Origin: Desulfobulbus sp.
Lineage (GTDB): Bacteria > Desulfobacterota > Desulfobulbia > Desulfobulbales > Desulfobulbaceae
Direction of reading: 5' to 3'
DNA: 7,174 nucleotides
NCBI GenBank assembly: GCA_030602145.1
Contig: JAUWAH010000117.1
Location: forward strand, 1-7,174
In this document: in pieces, positions 1 through 7,174 of the stretch
Position numbering within the stretch: the stretch's first letter is position 1
Layout of the letters: each line of letters begins with the position of its first letter
Program-made: the position numbers and the translations under genes
The notes under the pieces: generated by a model
Database searches by the model: none
What the model saw: the letters and a program-made list of their open reading frames with translations, nothing else
What the model was told of the DNA's origin: nothing

Positions 1-1821
1 CATATCATCAACCATGCGACCTTCAAGGCCTCGCTGTTCATGGCCGCCGGCATCATCGATCATGAGACCGGCACCCGCGACATGCGCCGGATCAACGGGC
101 TGTGGCGCTACATGCCGCAGACCGGGGCGCTGGCCATGGTCGCCTCCGCCGCCATGGCCGGCGTGCCCCTGCTCAACGGTTTCCTGTCCAAGGAAATGTT
201 TTTCGCCGAAACCCTGTACCTGGAAGCACTTGGCTCATGGAGCGGTTTGGTGCCGGCGGCGGCTACCCTGGCGGCCATCTGTTCGGTGGCCTACTCGGCC
301 CGCTTCATCCACGATGTCTTTTTCAACGGCGAGCCGGTCAATCTGCCCGTCTATCCGCCCCACGAACCGCCGCCCTTCATGCGGCTGCCGGTGATGGTCC
401 TGGTTGGGCAGTGTCTGGTGGTGGGGGTCTGGCCCACCCTGACCGTGGCACCCTTTCTCGCCCTGGCCGCCGGCGCCGTGGTCGGCGGCCCGCTGCCGCC
501 GTACGACCTGGCCATGTGGCACGGGTTCAATCTCCCCCTGGTCATGAGTCTGATCGCCCTGGCCGGCGGCCTGTTGCTCTACAGCCGGAGGCATGCCCTG
601 TTTGCCGCCCATGAGCGGTTCTGGCCCACGGTCGATGCCCATGTGCTCTTCGGTACGGTGCTGGAACGGCTGGTTGCCTCAGCCCGGCGACTGACCTGTG
701 CCCTGGAGAACGGCTCCCTCCAGCGTGGAGCCGGGTTGTTGGTGACGGCGGCTCTGCTCGCCGTGGGCCTGCCCCTTGCCCTGGATGGCGACCCGCTCAC
801 CGGGCCGCTGCCGCTCACCAGCCTGGACACACCCACCGTGGCCGGAGCGGTCCTGATGATGATGGCAGGGGTGCTCACCGTTGTCTGGCACCGTCGCCGC
901 TATACCGCCCTCATCGCCCTCAGCGTGGTTGGGCTGATCACCGCCCTGGCTTTTGTCCGTTTTTCCGCCCCCGACCTGGCCCTGACCCAGTTGGCGGTGG
1001 AGGTGGTGACCATCCTCCTCTTCCTGCTGGCCCTCCACTTTCTGCCCCAGGGCAGCGCACCCCTGTCAACGCCGCTGCGGCGCGGCCGCGACCTGCTCCT
1101 GGCCCTGGGGATCGGCGGTTGTACCGGCTTGCTCACCTGGGGAATACTGACCCGGCCCGACCAGACCATCTCCGGCTACTTTTTGGCCAACAGCCTGCCC
1201 AGGGGTGGCGGCGCCAATGTGGTCAACGTCATCCTGGTTGACTTCCGCGGCTTCGATACCCTGGGCGAGATCACCGTCCTCGCCCTGGCTGCGGTCGGCA
1301 TCTACGCCCTGCTGGACAACTTCTGCTTGGACGAGGAGGACCGTGCGATCGGTCTGTACCCCTTGGCCTTCGATCGCCATCCCCTGATCCTGTCGCGGGT
1401 CACCCGCGTCTTTCTGCCCCTGGCCCTGCTGATGGCCATTCATCTTTTCCTGCGCGGCCACAATGCGCCCGGAGGCGGATTCATCGCCGGCCTGGTGACG
1501 GCGGTGGCCCTGATCCTCCAGTACATGGCCAACGGCATCGCCTGGACCCGGCAGCAATGGCGGCCGCGCTATCATCGGATGATCGCCTGGGGGGTGCTGC
1601 TGGCCACCGTCACCGGCCTGGGCTCCTGGCTGTTTGGCCACCCCTTCCTGACCTCGGCCTTCGGGCATGTCGACCTGCCGCTGATCGGCGAGATCGAACT
1701 GGCCACGGCCATGCTCTTCGATCTGGGGGTCCTCCTTGCCGTAGTCGGAGTGGTCATGCTGATCCTCGCCACCCTGGGCAGCCTGTCCCGGCGCTGCGCC
1801 CAAGCACGCAAGGGAGGCTGA
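1..1821 (+). CDS. mnhA: Fused MnhA-MnhB subunit of Mrp-type Na+/H+ antiporter (5' partial)
   Basis: This is the C-terminal 606 residues of the large fused subunit of an Mrp/Mnh/Pha cation/H+ antiporter in the inner membrane. The frame is open from base 1 and ends in TGA at 1819-1821; the true start is upstream, so the ATG at 40 is internal. Residues below count from base 1. Residues 1-180 are the end of the NuoL-like antiporter module: a HATFK motif (K9), a GIIDHETGTRD loop, and LLNGFLSKE with K64, a lysine position conserved in NuoL-type helices. Residues 280-345 are the MbhD/DUF4040-like part, with PDLALTQLAVEVVT (324-337). Residues 405-440 are the MbhE-like part, with VILVDFRGFDTLGE (410-423). 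Residues 455-600 are a complete MnhB domain with RGHNAPGGGF (485-494). Fused A-B subunits of group 2 Mrp systems run to roughly 930-970 residues, so about a third is missing upstream. It is followed by mnhC after one base. Family assignment is firm; Na+ versus K+ preference cannot be read here. Confidence 0.96.
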   Translation, partial: HIINHATFKASLFMAAGIIDHETGTRDMRRINGLWRYMPQTGALAMVASAAMAGVPLLNGFLSKEMFFAETLYLEALGSWSGLVPAAATLAAICSVAYSARFIHDVFFNGEPVNLPVYPPHEPPPFMRLPVMVLVGQCLVVGVWPTLTVAPFLALAAGAVVGGPLPPYDLAMWHGFNLPLVMSLIALAGGLLLYSRRHALFAAHERFWPTVDAHVLFGTVLERLVASARRLTCALENGSLQRGAGLLVTAALLAVGLPLALDGDPLTGPLPLTSLDTPTVAGAVLMMMAGVLTVVWHRRRYTALIALSVVGLITALAFVRFSAPDLALTQLAVEVVTILLFLLALHFLPQGSAPLSTPLRRGRDLLLALGIGGCTGLLTWGILTRPDQTISGYFLANSLPRGGGANVVNVILVDFRGFDTLGEITVLALAAVGIYALLDNFCLDEEDRAIGLYPLAFDRHPLILSRVTRVFLPLALLMAIHLFLRGHNAPGGGFIAGLVTAVALILQYMANGIAWTRQQWRPRYHRMIAWGVLLATVTGLGSWLFGHPFLTSAFGHVDLPLIGEIELATAMLFDLGVLLAVVGVVMLILATLGSLSRRCAQARKGG

Positions 1822-1822
1822 T

Positions 1823-2152
1823 ATGGAAGCTCTTGCCAGCCTGACCGTTGCCGTGCTCGTCGCCTGCGGCGTCTATCTGGTGCTGCGCGCCCGTACCTTT
1901 CCGGTGGCGGTCGGTTTGTCGCTGCTCTCCTACGCAATCAACCTGTTTCTGTTGTTCACCGGCCGACTGGTGAGCGGCGCGCCGCCCTTGATCGGGGCCG
2001 CCGACCGGGCCGCCGACCCCTTGCCCCAGGCCCTGGTGCTGACCGCCATCGTCATCGGCTTCGGCATGACCGCCTTTGTGGTGATCCTCGCCCTGCGCGC
2101 CTTCGGCCAGTTGGGGAGCGATCATGTCGACGGTCGGGAGGGCGAGCCATGA
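1823..2152 (+). CDS. mnhC: MnhC, NuoK-like subunit of Mrp antiporter
   Basis: Small 109-residue membrane subunit homologous to NuoK of complex I, expected to bridge the A and D antiporter modules. Three hydrophobic segments are visible at about residues 4-21, 27-46 and 70-95. The second holds the family pattern PVAVGLSLLSYAINLFLLF, and the third begins with the MnhC/NuoK-like signature DPLPQALVLTAIVIG (65-79). The ATG at 1823 is supported by the Shine-Dalgarno run AGGGAGG (1811-1817), which sits inside the last codons of the upstream gene. The stop of that gene is one base before this ATG, so the two are probably translationally coupled. The stop codon overlaps the mnhD start in an ATGA (2149-2152). 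Length is normal for the family, and I see no lesion. Confidence 0.95.
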   Translation: MEALASLTVAVLVACGVYLVLRARTFPVAVGLSLLSYAINLFLLFTGRLVSGAPPLIGAADRAADPLPQALVLTAIVIGFGMTAFVVILALRAFGQLGSDHVDGREGEP

Positions 2153-3645
2153 ACCACTGGCCGATTCTGCCGCTCATCCTGCCGCTCATGGCCGGCATGG
2201 TCAACCTGCTGCTCACCGATCGGGCGATCGAGCGGCAGCGGATGGTCTCCCTGGTCTGCGGAGTCGCGCTGCTGGCCGTGTCGCTGGGCTTGCTGGCCTC
2301 CGCCGCCACCGGCGAAATAGCCGTCTACCGGCTGGGCGACTGGCCCGCCCCCTTCGGCATCGTCCTGGTGGTCGACCGGTTGAGCGCGCTGCTGCTGGTC
2401 ATCACCGCGCTGCTGGCCCTGCCGGCCCTGGTCCATGCCTGCGGTGGCGACGACCGGCGCGGCCGCAACTTTCACGTCTTTGCCCCCCTGCTGCTGTTGG
2501 GGGTCAACGGCGCCTTCCTCACCGGCGACCTGTTCAATCTGTTCGTCTTTTTCGAGATTCTGCTCATTGCCTCCTACTGCCTGGCCCTGCACGGCGGCGG
2601 AGCGGAGCGGGTCCGCGCCGGCCTGCACTACGTGGTGCTCAACCTGATCGGCTCGGCCCTCTTTCTCGTCGGCGTCGGCGTGCTCTACGGACTCGCCGGC
2701 ACCCTGAACATGGCCGATCTGGCGGTGCGCGGGGCGGCCCTGTCCGGCACGGCCGGATTGTTTACGGCTGCCTCCCTCCTCCTGCTGGTGGTCTTCGGGC
2801 TCAAGGCGGCGCTCCTGCCCCTCCATCTCTGGCTGCCCGCCCTGTATGGATCGGTCACCGCACCGGTGGCGGCCCTGTTCGCCATCATGACCAAGGTGGG
2901 GGTCTACGCCATCCTTCGGACCTGTTCGCTGATCTTCCACCCGTTCCCGGCCGCCGGCTGGACGGATGGGCTGCTGCCGCCACTGGCCTTGGTCACCCTG
3001 CTTGCCGCCGGAATCGGTTTGCTCGGCGCCCCGCGCCTGCGACTGCTCATCGCCTATCTGGTGGTGCTCTCGGTGGGGATGCTGCTCGCCGGCATCGGTC
3101 AGTTCACCGTTGCCTCCATCGGCGCCGCCCTCTACTATCTGCCCCACTCCACCTGGGTCGCCGGCGGGATGTTCCTGTTGGCTGATCTGATTGCCGCCGA
3201 GCGCGGCCAGCATGACGATCATCTCGTCCGGGGGCCGGTGCCGGCCCGGCCGCTCCTTCTGGGCGGGCTCTTTTTCCTCGGGGCCGTGGCCGCGGCGGGG
3301 CTGCCGCCCCTGGCCGGGTTCGTTGGCAAGCTGCTCCTGCTGCGGGCAGTGCCCATCCCCGGCGGCGTCTGGCTGTGGGGGACCGTCCTGCTCACCAGCC
3401 TGATGACCCTGGTGGCCTTGAGTCGGGCCGGCAGTCGCCTGTTTTGGGGGACAACCGGCGAGACATTGGCTCGGGCGGAGGAGAGCGGCTGGCGGTTGGT
3501 GCCGGCGGTCCTGCTCCTTGCCTTAAGCGTCGCGCTGTCGGTGGGTGCGGCGCCGGCGAGCCGGTATGCCGAGGCCGCCGCCGCACAACTGTTGAGTCCG
3601 GGCGGGTACATCGAGGCCGTGCTCGGCGGTGAGGAGAAACCATGA
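2149..3645 (+). CDS. mnhD: MnhD, NuoM/NuoN-like antiporter subunit
   Basis: A 498-residue, roughly 14-helix membrane protein of the proton-translocating NuoL/M/N family, the second antiporter-like module of the Mrp complex. The functional polar residues of the family are present. The helix LFNLFVFFEILLIASY carries E136 (compare the essential glutamate E137 of Bacillus MrpD and E144 of NuoM). FGLKAALLPLHLWLP holds K219, and the following APVAALFAIMTKVGVYAI stretch holds K249 in the broken-helix region. GLPPLAGFVGK ends in K394, a lysine where NuoM has glutamate, as is typical of MrpD. The start overlaps the mnhC stop (ATGA), with a GGGAGG site at 2136-2141. The stop overlaps the mnhE start in the same way. 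Hydrophobic composition runs to about residue 485 and then gives way to a short polar tail. Length is as expected, and the subunit looks intact. Confidence 0.96.
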   Translation: MNHWPILPLILPLMAGMVNLLLTDRAIERQRMVSLVCGVALLAVSLGLLASAATGEIAVYRLGDWPAPFGIVLVVDRLSALLLVITALLALPALVHACGGDDRRGRNFHVFAPLLLLGVNGAFLTGDLFNLFVFFEILLIASYCLALHGGGAERVRAGLHYVVLNLIGSALFLVGVGVLYGLAGTLNMADLAVRGAALSGTAGLFTAASLLLLVVFGLKAALLPLHLWLPALYGSVTAPVAALFAIMTKVGVYAILRTCSLIFHPFPAAGWTDGLLPPLALVTLLAAGIGLLGAPRLRLLIAYLVVLSVGMLLAGIGQFTVASIGAALYYLPHSTWVAGGMFLLADLIAAERGQHDDHLVRGPVPARPLLLGGLFFLGAVAAAGLPPLAGFVGKLLLLRAVPIPGGVWLWGTVLLTSLMTLVALSRAGSRLFWGTTGETLARAEESGWRLVPAVLLLALSVALSVGAAPASRYAEAAAAQLLSPGGYIEAVLGGEEKP

Positions 3646-4130
3646 ATCGCTGGCTGCCCCAACCCCTGCTGAGTCTTTGCCTGTGGCTGGTCTGGCTGCT
3701 GCTGGCCAATTCCGCCGCCCCGGGCCAGATCCTGTTGGGGGGGATGCTCGCCGTGGCGCTGCCTCTGGGCACCAAAAGGTTCTGGCCCGATCGGCCGCAT
3801 GTCCGCAGGCCACTGCGACTGCTGGTCTATTTCTCGGTGCTGCTCTGGGACATCGTCGTCGCCAATCTCACCGTGGCTAGGTTGATCCTCGGCCCGGTGC
3901 GACGGTTGCGGCCGGCCTTCATCCGGCTGCCGCTGGACCTTACGGACGAGTTCGCCATAGTCGTCCTCGCCCACACCCTCTCGCTGACGCCGGGGACCGT
4001 TTCCGCCGATCTCAGCATCGACCGGCGTACCCTGCTCATCCATGTCCTCGATCTGGATGACGAGGCGATGCTCATTGCCCGGATGAAACAGCGCTACGAA
4101 GTGCCGCTCAAGGAGATCTTCGCATGCTGA
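3642..4130 (+). CDS. mnhE: MnhE subunit of Mrp antiporter
   Basis: A 162-residue subunit found only in Mrp-type antiporters (MNHE family), needed in studied systems for assembly and activity of the complex. Two or three hydrophobic segments lie in the N-terminal part (about residues 8-23, 28-42 and 60-85). They are followed by a cytoplasmic-type domain with the family core SLTPGTVSADLS (114-125) and the strand-like RRTLLIHVLDLDDE just after it. The C-terminal acidic and basic helix (residues 140-160) is also usual. The ATG is set by GAGGAG at 3631-3636 and by an ATGA overlap with mnhD. The last seven bases overlap mnhF (ATGCTGA, 4124-4130). I see no unusual residue or truncation. Confidence 0.94.
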   Translation: MNRWLPQPLLSLCLWLVWLLLANSAAPGQILLGGMLAVALPLGTKRFWPDRPHVRRPLRLLVYFSVLLWDIVVANLTVARLILGPVRRLRPAFIRLPLDLTDEFAIVVLAHTLSLTPGTVSADLSIDRRTLLIHVLDLDDEAMLIARMKQRYEVPLKEIFAC

Positions 4131-4393
4131 CCATTGCCATGCCCATAGCCTTCGGGTGCATCACCCTGGCCCTGCTGCTTAATTTCTGGCGGCTGGTGCG
4201 CGGGCCGAGCCGGGCGGATCGCATCCTCGCCCTGGACACCATGTACATCAATACCGTGGCGCTCCTGGTTCTGTACGGCATCCACCAGAACAGCACCGTC
4301 TATTTCGAGGCGGCCCTGCTGATTGCCCTGATGGGCTTTGTCGGCACGGTGGCCCTGTGCAAATACCTGCTGCGCGGCGACATCATCGAATAA
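4124..4393 (+). CDS. mnhF: MnhF subunit of Mrp antiporter
   Basis: An 89-residue, three-helix membrane subunit of the MnhF/PhaF family, part of the Mrp complex. Hydrophobic segments lie at about residues 3-21, 37-53 and 59-80. The loop after helix 1 carries the family signature RLVRGPSRADRILALDTM (23-40), with the conserved R26-G27-P28 and the acidic D32 and D38. The start is supported by AAGGAG at 4110-4115, eight bases before the ATG inside the end of mnhE, and the seven-base overlap with mnhE indicates coupled translation. It ends in TAA at 4391-4393 and, unlike every other junction here, is followed by a spacer of about 100 bases before mnhG. Length and composition are ordinary. Confidence 0.94.
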   Translation: MLTIAMPIAFGCITLALLLNFWRLVRGPSRADRILALDTMYINTVALLVLYGIHQNSTVYFEAALLIALMGFVGTVALCKYLLRGDIIE

Positions 4394-4468
4394 CCGGCAT
4401 GGCTGGACCAGGTTGGCCGGCCACAACGAACCGGAAAGTCCACGCTCCGGCATGGCAACGGAGCCGGA
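4394..4468 (+). repeat. Imperfect direct repeat in mnhF-mnhG spacer
   Basis: CCGGCATGGC occurs at 4394-4403 and again at 4447-4456. A second shared block follows in the same order: CAACGAACCGGA (4424-4435) in the first copy and CAACGGAGCCGGA (4456-4468) in the second. The first copy carries about 20 extra bases between the two blocks, including the TGGCCGGCCA palindrome. This looks like a short tandem duplication with later divergence, but the blocks are short and GC-rich, so chance is possible. Confidence 0.4.
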
Positions 4469-4485
4469 CCCAACATCGTTTATCG

Positions 4486-4493
4486 AAAGGAGG
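4486..4493 (+). promoter_or_regulatory. Ribosome binding site of mnhG
   Basis: AAAGGAGG is a near-perfect Shine-Dalgarno sequence placed four bases before the ATG at 4498. It decides the start of mnhG against the upstream in-frame ATG at 4357. It also means that mnhG can be translated independently, without coupling to mnhF. Confidence 0.8.
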
Positions 4494-4497
4494 AACC

Positions 4498-4832
4498 ATG
4501 CTCGAACTGTTCACCTCCCTGTTTCTGCTGATCGGCGGAGTGTTTGCCCTGATCGGCTCCATCGGCCTGGCCCGGCTGCCCGATCTGTTCACGCGGCTGC
4601 ATGGGCCGACCAAGGCCACCACGCTGGGGGTCGGCGGTATCCTGATCGCCTCGATGCTCCATTTCGGCGGCCAGGGCAACGGGTTGAGCGTGCATGAACT
4701 GCTGGTCACCCTGTTCCTGTTCACCACCGCGCCGGTCTCTGCCTACCTGGTGGCGCGGACCATGCTCCATCTGAGCGGCAAGAGCGTCGACACCGGAACG
4801 GGCCGGCAAGGTATATCGGACAAGGAGACGTC

Positions 4833-4836
<4 letters not shown>
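4498..4836 (+). CDS. mnhG: MnhG subunit of Mrp antiporter
   Basis: A 112-residue membrane subunit of the MnhG/PhaG family and the last Mrp subunit in the usual order. Hydrophobic segments lie at about residues 3-24, 41-57 and 66-88. Between the first two is the diagnostic family motif RLPDLFTRLHGPTKATTLG (26-44). The polar tail after residue 92 (SGKSVDTGTGRQ and onward) is not conserved in kind but is of normal length. The ATG at 4498 is chosen for its strong AAAGGAGG site and because the protein then begins as MnhG proteins normally do, directly with helix 1. An upstream in-frame ATG at 4357 would add 47 residues with no family resemblance. The stop TGA (4834-4836) overlaps the start of the ATPase gene. 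Confidence 0.94.
4822..4828 (+). promoter_or_regulatory. Ribosome binding site of the P-type ATPase gene
   Basis: AAGGAGA, inside the last codons of mnhG, lies four bases before the ATG at 4833. It fixes the ATPase start and, with the ATGA overlap, indicates translational coupling between mnhG and the ATPase. Confidence 0.75.

Positions 4837-7174
<2,338 letters not shown>

Larger units (their letters stand above)
4394..4497 (+). other. Intra-operon spacer between mnhF and mnhG
   Basis: A 104-base non-coding stretch in an operon whose other genes abut or overlap. It holds the 10-base palindrome TGGCCGGCCA (4414-4423). It also holds a small GC-rich hairpin with arms GCTCCG (4444-4449) and CGGAGC (4459-4464) around a 9-base loop, and an imperfect direct repeat (listed separately). 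The hairpin is not followed by a T run, so I do not call it a terminator. The mnhG frame is open through the whole spacer, back to an ATG at 4357 inside mnhF. However, the encoded residues do not resemble the start of MnhG, and a strong ribosome site favours 4498. It could be an mRNA processing or stability element, or a remnant of rearrangement. Confidence 0.6.

Noticed and set aside
1066..1803. 245-codon minus-strand open frame inside mnhA
   Set aside because: Q/G/D-rich antisense shadow of the MnhA-MnhB membrane segments; no supporting ribosome site or motif.
2124..3185. 353-codon plus-strand open frame overlapping mnhD in another frame
   Set aside because: Arg/Pro/Ala-rich product typical of an out-of-frame reading of GC-rich DNA; mnhD in the same place has full family motifs and a ribosome site.
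2122..3222. 366-codon open frame on the minus strand inside mnhD
   Set aside because: The Gln- and Gly-rich product arises because CTG leucine codons of a membrane protein read as CAG on the other strand; no family resemblance.
4444..4464. Hairpin GCTCCG/CGGAGC as a possible Rho-independent terminator after mnhF
   Set aside because: The stem is only 6 bp and no T run follows; mnhG and the ATPase continue the operon directly downstream.

Overview
The window is a single, fully plus-strand operon segment from a GC-rich bacterium (by eye about two thirds G+C, third codon positions dominated by G and C). It carries the genes of a multisubunit Mrp/Mnh/Pha-type Na+(or K+)/H+ antiporter, followed without a gap by the gene for a P2-type cation-transporting ATPase. 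Strong Shine-Dalgarno sites and a fused MnhA-MnhB subunit point to a Gram-negative, proteobacterial-like host; a deltaproteobacterial or gammaproteobacterial origin would fit, but nothing in the window fixes the genus.

Layout: 1-1821 is the C-terminal two thirds of the large fused subunit MnhA+MnhB, whose start lies upstream. Then follow mnhC (1823-2152), mnhD (2149-3645), mnhE (3642-4130), mnhF (4124-4393), a 104-base spacer that is the only real non-coding stretch, mnhG (4498-4836), and a P-type ATPase gene (4833 to the window end, 780 codons read, no stop reached). All other junctions overlap or abut: mnhA/mnhC are 1 base apart, three junctions are ATGA overlaps (C/D, D/E, G/ATPase), and E/F overlap by 7 bases. 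The order A'(AB)-C-D-E-F-G is that of 'group 2' Mrp operons, in which B is fused to A.

Together the Mnh subunits should form one inner-membrane complex, related to the membrane arm of respiratory complex I, that uses the proton gradient to expel Na+ (or K+) and so helps pH and salt homeostasis. The ATPase is an ATP-driven cation pump of the SERCA/PMR1-like branch. Its coupling to mnhG suggests that a secondary (proton-driven) and a primary (ATP-driven) cation exporter are made together. The most unusual point in the sequence is that this ATPase keeps the M4 and M5 glutamates and the M6 asparagine of Ca2+-ATPases but has alanine where the key M6 aspartate should be, so its ion cannot be called from homology to Ca2+ pumps alone.

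There are no RNA genes, mobile elements, CRISPR arrays, clear promoters or terminators. I do not see a wholly new system; the points worth a second look are the ATPase ion site, the operon linkage, and the spacer between mnhF and mnhG.
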